Shown one piece after another: positions 8,968 to 17,600 of a stretch of 64,000 nt of DNA; the first letter of the stretch is position 1; each line of letters begins with the position of its first letter. Origin of the DNA: CAYSRM01 sp964475205 (lineage in GTDB: Bacteria > Verrucomicrobiota > Kiritimatiellia > UBA8416 > CAYSRM01). The translations under genes and the position numbers were made by a program. A model generated the notes under the pieces. It was not told the DNA's origin and did no database searches. It saw only the letters and a list, made by a program, of their open reading frames with translations. The stretch covers positions 34,175-98,174 of the forward strand of contig CAYYVQ010000004.1 of assembly GCA_964475205.1 (NCBI GenBank), read 5' to 3'.

Positions 8968-10250
8968 CTGTATATTCCTATCCTGTGATATATCGGCGTC
9001 GGCGAACCACGATTCCACCTCTCCACCAGATCCTTTGTTTCATCCCACGGTAGAGGCGCCGCATTGTTCTTTCTTTTTCTGAACACCTCGGCAATTGAAG
9101 CAGCTTGCGTGCAACAGAGCCAATCAGTGCACGGCTCCGAGAAATATGATCTCATCCGTTCGTAGATATCCGAAAAGGACTCATCATTTACGTTGCCGAA
9201 AGAAATATTGAGGAATTCACACGGCTGAACCTCGCCGCTTGCCCCTATATAAAAACGATCCACAGCCCCGGCAGTGCAACCAAGAACATCGGAAGATTCT
9301 TCAAAAACCTGGGCAGCCAGGGACGGATAGTCTTTCTTTGAACAGCTGTTATATCGCAGGTGTTCGTTACGGACTTTGTCTATAACACTCGAATCGGTCT
9401 GCATATCCTCCTTGCGACCAAGCCACATACCAGCAGGTTTGGGATGGATAAGCTGCACGTAGTCACAGTCAAGCTTTCGAGCAAGGTCCATGATACGGTC
9501 TATCCCGCCTGCTTCTATTTCTTTTTCAGAAAGAACAGTATTAAAGGCGGCTACTAACCCCATTTCACGGCACTGTCTGAGAATTCCACAGGCAGTTTCA
9601 AAAGATCCGACAATGCCGGTCAACTCATCATGAACTGTCGCATCCGGAGAATGAAGCGAAACCATCAGCCCGAAAAGACCCTGCTCCTTCAGTTTCTCCA
9701 TCATACCCGGCTCGACATTGGCCCCGGTGGTGTTAATCCATACTTCAGACCTTTCGTCAAGCGCGCTGACAAGCTTCAGCAGCCGACCAAAACGCACAAA
9801 TGGCTCGCCACCCTCAATATCAAACATGGCCGCGCCTGAATCCCGAACATCTAAAGCCGTTTGAATCAGAAGGTCTTCGTCCATGTCCGAGCCGGTATCA
9901 TGCCTCTGGTAACAATGCCGACATTTATATGTGCAGGCTTTTGTCATGGAGAACACAACTGTTGTTGCGCCGGGTTTCTTCCTCAGCAGCTTGCTTTCGA
10001 GCGCGTAAAAGAACGCTTTAGAAGGATAAGCAGGCAGATAAAGATGCAGCTTGTAGCCGTTGAACACCCTCACCACCTTGTTATGGCGGAATATCATAAG
10101 AAGCGTTAGCGCACGACGGAGAAATCTGAAATAAGCCCCGGCAGAATCAAAGTATTCCCGGCGCCTGAGATAATAAACTGGAACATGTATAATGATGCGG
10201 GCATAGATTGCCGCTTTGGCAAGGCCGGTAAGAAATTTCGCGCGTTTCAT
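8964..10250 (-). CDS. radical SAM protein with SPASM-like C-terminus
   Basis: 428 aa. The cluster motif CTYKCRHC (CX3CX2C, Cys106/110/113) binds the [4Fe-4S] that cleaves SAM. A glycine-rich EGGEPF follows near 146. The C-terminal third has additional cysteines (LGCTAGA, VQPCEF, EPCTDWLCC), which look like a SPASM/twitch auxiliary-cluster region. About 90 residues precede the radical SAM core, with a hydrophobic and Arg-rich start that could touch the membrane. The gene overlaps the UbiA gene by 4 bp upstream and the lipid kinase by 4 bp downstream. The reaction is unknown; C-C bond formation on a lipid, as for HpnH-type enzymes, is one option. Confidence 0.85.
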   Translation of the reverse strand: MKRAKFLTGLAKAAIYARIIIHVPVYYLRRREYFDSAGAYFRFLRRALTLLMIFRHNKVVRVFNGYKLHLYLPAYPSKAFFYALESKLLRKKPGATTVVFSMTKACTYKCRHCYQRHDTGSDMDEDLLIQTALDVRDSGAAMFDIEGGEPFVRFGRLLKLVSALDERSEVWINTTGANVEPGMMEKLKEQGLFGLMVSLHSPDATVHDELTGIVGSFETACGILRQCREMGLVAAFNTVLSEKEIEAGGIDRIMDLARKLDCDYVQLIHPKPAGMWLGRKEDMQTDSSVIDKVRNEHLRYNSCSKKDYPSLAAQVFEESSDVLGCTAGAVDRFYIGASGEVQPCEFLNISFGNVNDESFSDIYERMRSYFSEPCTDWLCCTQAASIAEVFRKRKNNAAPLPWDETKDLVERWNRGSPTPIYHRIGIYR

Positions 10251-11221
10251 GCTTTTGCATCCTTATAAAGATCAAAAAGAAAACCGATAAATATGTAGCT
10301 GGCCGAAAGAAGATAAAGAGCCAGTGTTCCGTTAAAAATCGCAATTATTGTGATCTGCCCCGCAACGCATGCCCTGATGTTCGTAGCAAGCGCAAAATAG
10401 GTCCTTTCGCCTTCCGGATGCCTGAAGAACTGTATTGCAGTCCATATTTGAAGAAAGACCGTTACAACTCCGCAAAAGACGAAATCCCGTCTGAAAAGAA
10501 TATCGTCCATGGGCAACCAGCCCATGTAGTGAAAGAAAAAGAACACGAACGTTGGAAGAAGAGCGCCAATCAATCCGGCATATCTTGAGACTCTCAAACC
10601 GTATTTTACAACAAACGTCCGCTTTCCCGCGGCAGCATCTCCAGCATAATCTTTGAAGTAGGTGTAATAGGTCATCACACCGTTCAACAGGGCAACAAGA
10701 AGAAATGCCGACACCCTGTTGCTTGTAAAAACCGGATCAGGCAAAGGCCCTGACGCAACAAAACCATATGCCGTGCACATCGCTATGGAAAACCCGAAAA
10801 CCACGTTGCCGATCAGCGACCATGCCTTGGCATACTCGTAGAGTACGTTAAGCAGAACACCCGCAATTACCGGAATTACTGCCCATGGATTTAACAGGAA
10901 CGATATTACCGTCACCAGAAAAAGAATAACAACCGAGGTCGCCATTGCCCACCCCGGATTGAGTTCACCGGTAACCATAGGCCGGTTGGGCGCATTAATG
11001 CGATCCTCCGGAAGCCCGAGATAGTCGTTTATAATCTGGTTAATGCCCCAGCTCAGAAACAACATGACCAGTATCAGCGCGCCCCGATAATGGTCAAACT
11101 CGCCCGGCATACAGAAGCGATAAAAAGAAACGCCTATCCACCCGGCAATGCCCGTGATAAAGGCATAGTACAACCGCATTGATTTTACGTAGGCATAAGC
11201 AAATCTGCGTATATTCTTCAT
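10247..11221 (-). CDS. UbiA-family prenyltransferase
   Basis: 324 aa, multi-spanning membrane protein with the two Asp motifs of the UbiA superfamily: NDYLGLPEDRINAPNRP near residues 64-80 and DYAGDAAAGKR near 190. The first motif is reminiscent of the geranylgeranylglyceryl-phosphate/chlorophyll-synthase branch, but substrate class cannot be assigned safely. It should transfer a polyprenyl group from its diphosphate to an acceptor in the membrane. No quinone, haem or tocopherol genes are nearby, so the acceptor is probably made by the surrounding operon. It starts at ATG 11221, 53 bp behind the GNAT/aminotransferase gene. Confidence 0.9.
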   Translation of the reverse strand: MKNIRRFAYAYVKSMRLYYAFITGIAGWIGVSFYRFCMPGEFDHYRGALILVMLFLSWGINQIINDYLGLPEDRINAPNRPMVTGELNPGWAMATSVVILFLVTVISFLLNPWAVIPVIAGVLLNVLYEYAKAWSLIGNVVFGFSIAMCTAYGFVASGPLPDPVFTSNRVSAFLLVALLNGVMTYYTYFKDYAGDAAAGKRTFVVKYGLRVSRYAGLIGALLPTFVFFFFHYMGWLPMDDILFRRDFVFCGVVTVFLQIWTAIQFFRHPEGERTYFALATNIRACVAGQITIIAIFNGTLALYLLSASYIFIGFLFDLYKDAKA

Positions 11222-11274
11222 AGCTGTCCTGCCTCCTCTTTAGCGCCGCTTCAACCAAACTACCGTTCTGCTGC

Positions 11275-13017
11275 TCAACTTCCGTTCAGCACTTCTGAGA
11301 GAATACTAACAATCTTAAGATTAGTACCTCTGTCTTTTACCGCTATCCTTACCACATGTTTACCGAGATTTCGCCCCATTGTTGTGACATCCCGCACAAA
11401 TAAGCCGCGCTTGCGACTTGCCTCGACCACACTGGAAGCGCTTGGCCCGTCTAAAGGAAGATGACACAAAATAAAATTGGCCGTTGACGGCGCTACTTCA
11501 AGATTTGTTCTTCTCTCAAGATCGGAAATCAGTTCAGCACGATACTCGTGTGTCCTGAGATATTGCCTCTCGTAGTAGTCCTGATTCTGCAAGGCTCGCA
11601 CAGCAGCCACCTGTGCTGGAAGACTTACCGCCCATGGCGGCGTAAAGCTGCGAAGACTTGAAAGAAGGCCCGGCTGAGCGCACAGGTAGGCCGCCCGTAT
11701 CCCGCTCAGAGCATAAACCTTGGACATCGATTTACAAACCACCGCATGACCATGCTCAACCGCGAAACGTTCAAGAGACTGATCCCTGCCCGCATACTCC
11801 ACATAAGTTTCATCAATCCAGGCTAACGTTTTCCGCGGAATATGAGTCAGCGCTTCTTCCATTTCCCGCCGTGGTATATGACGGCCCGTCGGGCTGTTCG
11901 GATTGACAATAACAACCATGTCGTATGAACCTTGGCGCAGTTTAGCCTTCAGTGCATCCAGATCCACATCATAGTTATTTTCCCGGTATAAAGTCAGCCG
12001 GTCCACCCTGCACCCGATAACCTTTTCAAGCACATGCCCGTATTCTCCGTACATTGGATCCAGGATAAGCACCCGAGAGCAAGCAGAAAGCCAGTGAGAA
12101 AAAGCCAGGAATATAAGGTCGGAAGAACCTGAACCTGGGAGTATTACCTCTGGCGCAACACCACGCACAGCCGCAATGCCTCGAACCATCCCTTCACACT
12201 GTGTAGGCGGAGATGTGCGTATAAGCCACGGAAGATGTTCCCTCAAAGTCCTCGTTACCTCGGGAGCAGGCGGGAACCATGCGTCAAGAACATCAGCATT
12301 TATGATTTCCTTTCGTCTTTTCAGAGACTTAAAGTCCGAACCTATCGCATCAAAAAATGCGCCACCATGGTAGCATTGTTCTGTTTCTCCAAAAGGAAAC
12401 GTCAGCTTCCAGTCGACCCTGCGGCGCAGACGTTCCAGCGACCTGCCATGCGTTTCCAGCTTCCGTCGCAGATCTCCAGTTTCAGCCGAAAGCAGTTCAA
12501 AATCGACATCTCCGCAACGAATCTGCCGGTCAAGCGGCTTAAGCCCCACTTTTGTATATATGCTCAAGACTTCTTTTCTGCCTATGGCAACGATTCGCTT
12601 GCCTCCGCTTGCCTCTACCCATCGAAACGCGGCATACATCAACAGCCCTGCAATCGTTCCACCGCGACAAGCTCTGTCTACAGTAAGAATCCGGACTTCA
12701 AAGAGGCTGGAATCGCAGGCAAAAGGCAGCTCGTCCCTTTTGAGATACTTGTCGATAGAATACCGTCTGACGCCGGGCGGCGTAATGCTGATGAAACCGA
12801 CAATCCTTCCGCCCAAGGACGCTGTCAGGTAAATATTGAACCCGTCCAGGGAGTCGGTCAGCGTTCTTTCATGATTCTGATGGTGCTGACCTATTTCCTG
12901 AGCGTAAACATCATGCCTCATTCGATAGATTGTCTTCCGGTCGTCACTTGAAGCCTCTGTTATAGTGATTCTGTCATCTTTCTCTATTCGACCTTTTTTG
13001 CGGCGCGTCAATATCAT
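11275..13017 (-). CDS. GNAT acyltransferase / HisC-like aminotransferase fusion
   Basis: 580 aa two-domain protein. Residues ~15-185 form a GNAT-like domain (MRHDVYAQEIGQHH near 33; FEVRILTVDRACRGGTIAGLLM near 105) that resembles N-acyl amino acid/autoinducer-type acyltransferases more than small acetyltransferases. Residues ~225-575 are a fold-type I PLP aminotransferase of the histidinol-phosphate/CobD group: PGSGSSDLIFLAF, NPNSPTGR, a cofactor Asp in AWIDETYVEYAG and the Schiff-base Lys in KSMSKVYALSG. This could be a transaminase or a decarboxylase. It lies 3 bp after marR and is the first enzyme gene of the operon. Acylation coupled to amino-group chemistry fits amide-lipid formation; this is inference. 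Confidence 0.82.
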   Translation of the reverse strand: MILTRRKKGRIEKDDRITITEASSDDRKTIYRMRHDVYAQEIGQHHQNHERTLTDSLDGFNIYLTASLGGRIVGFISITPPGVRRYSIDKYLKRDELPFACDSSLFEVRILTVDRACRGGTIAGLLMYAAFRWVEASGGKRIVAIGRKEVLSIYTKVGLKPLDRQIRCGDVDFELLSAETGDLRRKLETHGRSLERLRRRVDWKLTFPFGETEQCYHGGAFFDAIGSDFKSLKRRKEIINADVLDAWFPPAPEVTRTLREHLPWLIRTSPPTQCEGMVRGIAAVRGVAPEVILPGSGSSDLIFLAFSHWLSACSRVLILDPMYGEYGHVLEKVIGCRVDRLTLYRENNYDVDLDALKAKLRQGSYDMVVIVNPNSPTGRHIPRREMEEALTHIPRKTLAWIDETYVEYAGRDQSLERFAVEHGHAVVCKSMSKVYALSGIRAAYLCAQPGLLSSLRSFTPPWAVSLPAQVAAVRALQNQDYYERQYLRTHEYRAELISDLERRTNLEVAPSTANFILCHLPLDGPSASSVVEASRKRGLFVRDVTTMGRNLGKHVVRIAVKDRGTNLKIVSILSEVLNGS

Positions 13018-13020
13018 TAT

Positions 13021-13536
13021 TTACGCCTCCTTTCCTTGAGCCGACTGCCCTTCTGCGCCCAACATCACTTCGCATTTCCCGCCCAGTTTACTAAGGACTT
13101 CAATCGCGGTTCTGGCCTGTTGACTCGGGAGATTTTCGGATAAACGCTCTATCTGCTCCATGTATCTGGGCTCCAGATCAGCAAGAACCCGCCGCCCCCT
13201 GGCCGTCAATGTAATTACGTTTGCACGGGCATCGCTTCGCGAGGATTTCCTGCGTACATAACCCATCCGGACAAGATTCGTGACGTGAATCGAAACATTG
13301 CCCTTCGTCCAGACCAGGTAATCGGCAATATCTTTCTGCGACATGCCTTCCCGTCCATGCCGCTTCAAAATCATGAGAACATTGAACTGCGGCTGGGTAA
13401 GCTTCTCCCCGAATACACGAGCATCCCCCACCCGCGTAAGCAAATCCGCAACCCTTATAACCTGCAACACCAGCGACTCCGGTACCTGCTCTTTTTTTGT
13501 CGGCAATAAATCCGCCCTGATTTCATCAGCATCCAT
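13021..13536 (-). CDS. MarR-family transcriptional regulator
   Basis: 171 aa winged-helix regulator. The recognition region is visible in GMSQKDIADYLVWTKGNVSIHVTNLVRMG and the wing in RKSSRSDARANVITLTARG. It is the first gene of the minus-strand biosynthetic operon, 3 bp before the GNAT/aminotransferase gene, and lies directly behind three TAAACT/AGTTTA half-sites, so autoregulation and control of the operon are likely. MarR proteins usually respond to small ligands such as phenolics or lipids; the ligand is unknown. Start ATG at 13536 with GGAGT upstream. Confidence 0.9.
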   Translation of the reverse strand: MDADEIRADLLPTKKEQVPESLVLQVIRVADLLTRVGDARVFGEKLTQPQFNVLMILKRHGREGMSQKDIADYLVWTKGNVSIHVTNLVRMGYVRRKSSRSDARANVITLTARGRRVLADLEPRYMEQIERLSENLPSQQARTAIEVLSKLGGKCEVMLGAEGQSAQGKEA

Positions 13537-13548
13537 ATGGTTTACTCC

Positions 13549-13598
13549 TAAACTATTGCCAGTTTAGATTTAAACTATATTGAGATGCAAGAAGAAAA
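13549..13598 (-). promoter_or_regulatory. candidate MarR operator and promoter of the biosynthetic operon
   Basis: Three alternating half-sites are seen: TAAACT (13549-13554), AGTTTA (13561-13566) and TAAACT (13571-13576), giving two overlapping inverted repeats with a 10-bp period from the middle to the last site. On the minus strand TTGCAT followed 18 bp later by TAAACT, or TATAGT alone, could be the promoter, so a bound dimer would block it. This is an inference from symmetry and position. Confidence 0.55.
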
Positions 13599-13638
13599 TT
13601 AGAAAAAAGTCAGAAAAACTGCGGAAGGCTTGTCTTCT

Positions 13639-14192
13639 CAGGGTCAGACCTTTACTTTATACTTTGAGACAACTTTTTCTTGATCTTCTTGATTCGTTTC
13701 TCAAGCTCGGGGTTACCACGCATCGTACCCCGCAATACTCGCCTCTGCTTACTAACCCCTGCATCTGTTTTGTATCCAAAATGCCTGGCTATCTCACGTT
13801 GACTAACGCCTGTAAGTTGGCAGCATAACTCTATTGCCACGATTTTGGCAACGCCCAACCTGTGACCATGAAAATGCATATCCGCTATTTTAACTTTATA
13901 CTCCCTTGATACCGCTTCCTCTACATCTTCAATTCCCGATGGTAATGGTTCGGCATTAAGGCATACGCGTAGAGTATTACCCCGTCTTTCTCCAGCGCTT
14001 CCGAGAGTTGCTCGAGAAAACGCTGATAATCTTCCTTCTCCAGAAATATCCTCTGACGCGCATTACCTCTCGATGTCACGTGATATTTCGCGCCACTATA
14101 TCTTATTCTCCACGGTCTTGGCATACTCACCACTTTGACGCCCTAACCCATCAATGTCAATGCCTAAAGTATATAGTAAAGGTCTGACCCTG
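13639..14192. mobile_element. decayed REP-transposase element with 27-bp terminal inverted repeats
   Basis: The left end 13639-13665 (CAGGGTCAGACCTTTACT...) and the right end 14166-14192 are inverted copies with one mismatch. The outer part, GGTCAGACC, is itself nearly palindromic, as REP sequences are. The only content is the broken IS200-like transposase gene. Confidence 0.8.
13652..14133 (-). pseudogene. IS200-like REP transposase remnant
   Basis: Two fragments of one gene remain. The N-terminal part (13921-14133, 70 aa) starts MPRPWRIRYSGAKYHVTSRG and reaches the HUH motif as LMPNHYH, where the reading frame breaks (the expected text after HYH is missing). The C-terminal part (13652-13879) carries a DnaA-like helix-turn-helix (GVSQREIARHFGY) typical of this transposase group. 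The central region with the catalytic tyrosine is deleted, so the protein cannot be active. Its end runs into the left inverted repeat. Confidence 0.85.
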
Positions 14193-14294
14193 GAGCGCTC
14201 ATCGGGATGGAGAGCGAGACGCAGAGCGTCGAGCATGGGGAGCGCGTTGGTTCATCAAGGACGTTCGGCATCACCGACCACGTAGCACTTGGCG

Positions 14295-14343
14295 TGCATC
14301 CTGCCGGGCCGGAGTTTACTCCGGGCCGATCAAGCAGGATGCA
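14295..14343. repeat. large near-perfect hairpin
   Basis: Outer 10-bp arms TGCATCCTGC (14295-14304) and GCAGGATGCA (14334-14343) enclose an inner stem of about 11 bp with one mismatch (CGGGCCGGAGT against ACTCCGGGCCG). There is no T-tract on either side, so an intrinsic terminator is unlikely. It lies between the transposase element and the small membrane protein gene. Confidence 0.6.
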
Positions 14344-14383
14344 GGACAAGTGCGGTGCGAGATCCGTAAGGCTTGAGGCATCC

Positions 14384-14602
14384 TTACTTTTGACGCCATG
14401 TATAAAGCACCTCTATACCATGCCGCCTAACTGCAAAAACAAACACCCACAGAGCTACAGCAAGCACTGTCACGGAAACCACAGGGAAGAAGAGTCCTGT
14501 ATGAACACTACCTGTAACAACTATGTTGCGTACTTGAAAAAGGATGCCCGCAATACTTCCTAACGAAACAATGACAGCTAAAAAAAAGAGAAAGATTTTC
14601 AT
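14384..14602 (-). CDS. small two-helix membrane protein, candidate Rhs immunity protein
   Basis: 72 aa with two predicted membrane segments: MKIFLFFLAVIVSLGSIAG at the start and HTGLFFPVVSVTVLAVALW in the middle, with a basic tail. The family is not recognised. It starts 3 bp after the stop of the Rhs protein gene. In polymorphic toxin loci the gene immediately downstream of the toxin tip usually encodes the immunity protein, and small membrane proteins neutralise membrane-acting toxins. The assignment as immunity protein is based on context only. Confidence 0.55.
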   Translation of the reverse strand: MKIFLFFLAVIVSLGSIAGILFQVRNIVVTGSVHTGLFFPVVSVTVLAVALWVFVFAVRRHGIEVLYTWRQK

Positions 14603-14605
14603 GTG

Positions 14606-17600
14606 CTACCTCAAGGAACGGTGAAGACGCATTAGTTGAATCATGCGTGCCTCATCTGCTTGGAGTTGGGCTTCATTTCGGGCATTATCCGCAGCACTGT
14701 ATCCAGCATCTATTCCAGCGGCTGTTGCATTGCCTAGAATAGTCCCGACTGCCGCAGGCCAATAAACGATACCAAGAACACCGCCAGCCATGCTGCTTGA
14801 GCGTGATATCCCTGTTGCCGTATCACTGGAACCGAACGCAGCGCCAGCATCACGAGCATCAAATCCTGCACCTACAACAGAGGCAACACCACCTGCAACC
14901 TTCACTCCTCGGGCAACCTGTGGAGCTAATGCAGGGCCACGAACTGAGCGACCAGTCACCTCCATTCCGTACCGCCCATATCTGATGGGTGCACCCGTCG
15001 TTAGTGCATGCAAACTGTCACCGAATAGCACGGCACTGCTGCCAAGACTGGTCGTATTGCCTCCCCTCTGAAGCGCATCCAGCAGAGAAGAGGAAATGGT
15101 TCCGGCCCCACCATACGCAGGATTGCCAGCAATCCGACGGGCTGTTCTGCCCATCGCCCATTCTACTTGGGACAGAGAGTACCCATCCTCCGCACAGAGT
15201 CCGAAGGGATCGCGGTAGTTCACTGGGTTGGACAGAAACGCTTGGTACTGGTTCAGCCCACCCGAGATACCGATGGGGTCCTTCGAGAGCCACCTTCCGG
15301 TCACGGGGTCATACCAGCGTGCGCGGAAATAATACAGCCCTGTTTTCCAGCTATACTCCCTGCCTTGCCAAAGAACATTGTTGCCGACAGCGCTTTCGTT
15401 TATCGGGGTCCCGTCGCTGTCATACACACCGAGAACCCGGCCCCAGGCGTCATATTCGTAAGATTCCACAATCGCACCGGTTTCGTCAACCAGAGAATGA
15501 ACCGTTCCAAGATGATCCGTGAGGGCGTAATACGTATTCGTTTCGCCGCCAGTGTGGTCGGTGAAGGCAAGCAGGTTATCAATGCCAGGGCCCCATGTGT
15601 AGGATTTCTTCAGAGCGCCGGAGGGATCAACCTCGGCAATGATCTGTTGGCCGTCGTAGACGAAAAAGTTGGTGGAATTGCCGCTTACGGTCCGGGTCCT
15701 TCTGCCCAGCGGGCCGTACTGGTAGGATTCAGCCGTCGTTCCGTTGGTGGAAATGGCTGTAACCTGATAGCGGCTGTTCCATGTCAGGTCCAGTTCGCGG
15801 CCATCGTTGTATACCATATTGGTAATGTTTCCGGCATCATCATGCAGGACCGTGCCGGAGGGGCCGAACGTGGAGAGGCGATTTCCGTTGCCAAGACTGT
15901 AAACATTTGTGGTTTCGTTTTGGACTGCATTGGTGCGGTTGCCTGTCAGGTCATATTTCCAGGAATAGTCATTGGTGACAGGGCCACCAGCAGAGTGAAC
16001 TGTTTCATTGGTCAATCTATCCAGGCTATCATATCGGTACACGGCCCAGCCCCCGGTTTCCCTTGTGACATTCGTGATCAGTCCTGCTCTGTTGTGAGCA
16101 TAACCGAAACTGCGCAAAATGCCGTTCGTTTCGTCGCGCCAGACAATGTCCGTAATCCGGTCAACGTTATCAAAACTGTATTCAACATGTATGCCGGAAA
16201 CACTGTTGCTGATTTGAGCAATAAGACCATTATATTGATTGTACGAAAAGTCAAAATCCCCGCCTGAACCGCTAATCTCGCTGACGCGTTCGGCGGCGTC
16301 GAAACTGCACCTATTTGTAAGCGCAGCAGAACTGTTTATGGTAGCCACTGCGCTGGTTACGTTGCCAACGGCGTCGAAACAGAAGCTGTTGAGAGAGGAA
16401 AAAGTTGAGAATTCCGAGTAAACGGAAATTAGCCTGTTGGCGCCATTGTACTGGTTTGATATGACTCCGGTTTCGTTGACGGCTGTCTTCATTAGCGAAT
16501 TTGCGTAGTAGGTGAAGGAGTTCGTCAGACCGGGCCAGTTTACGGACGCGAGCCGGGCGGACGAATCGTATGTGTTGCTGACGGTTGTGCCGTCAAAACG
16601 GGTGAGGGATGTAACCATGTCTGCAAGGCCGTATGAAATGCTCATGGCCTGGCCTTCCAGATTGGTAATGGTTACCGGGCGGTCCTGGATGTCCAGAAGG
16701 TAGTTTTCAACCGGCCGGTTGAGCGCATCGCGAATATTGAGCGTATTGAACTGTTGGTCGTAATCGAAGGTTATTGTTGCGGTTTCATCCCCGGAACCGC
16801 GGGTAACGGAAGTGAGTTTGCGGGTCGGAGCGTACGTATAGGTTGTTTCCCGATCTCCTGCATCAACGTGATTGGTAAGGTTCCCCATTTTGTCATACAG
16901 AAAACTTTCAGTGCGGCCGTCGGGCAATGTCACAGTGCGGATCCTGCCGAGCTCGTCCGGGTTCAGAATGGTAACGCGCGGGCCGGAAGGGCCGGGCATG
17001 CAAATGTTTGTGACGTGCCCAAGCGGGCTGTAACGGTAGTTGATAACAGGCCCTGCCTGCGGGATGGAAGAAGTCTGGTAACCGTAATTGTTGTAACCGA
17101 ACCGTGTCCAGTGCCCGTTGGCGTTTGTTACCGCGCTGAGCAGACCGTTTGTGGTGTAGCCGTAGAAGGTTGTATTGGTTTTACCTTCTTCAGGGCTCAG
17201 GCGCATTGCCACAGGCAGCGTGTCCAGGTATTCGAAGGTTGTCTGGTTGCCTTCAGGGTCAGTTGCAGAGAGCAATGTGCCGTTGGTGGAGTTCCATACG
17301 TAGTTCCAGATATTGGACGGCACGGCATTGAATCCAATGCCGGAACTTGTAAGGTTGTGTTTTGAGTCGTAGCTTCGGATTGTCAGCAACTGGTTGCCTG
17401 TTGTGTTGTCCATCTTCTTGACGCCGATAAGATTGTGATCGTTGTCATGAGAATAAATGGTAACCTGATTGGTGCCGTTCGGGCCGTAGACTTTTTTTGT
17501 CACCATAGTTTCGGGATGATAATGGTATTCGTAGGCTTGGCTGGTTGCGCCTCTCTGGTAGGTGAGCGTGGTATAGTTGCTTGCAGTGTTGTAATCGAGA

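Noticed and set aside
14059..14083. CACGTG near 14077 as a second parS site
   Set aside because: The flanks (TGTCACGTGATA) do not match the 16-bp parS palindrome.
15167..16267. 366-codon open frame on the plus strand across the Rhs gene
   Set aside because: Antisense to YD-repeat coding sequence; no recognisable protein features and no start signal.
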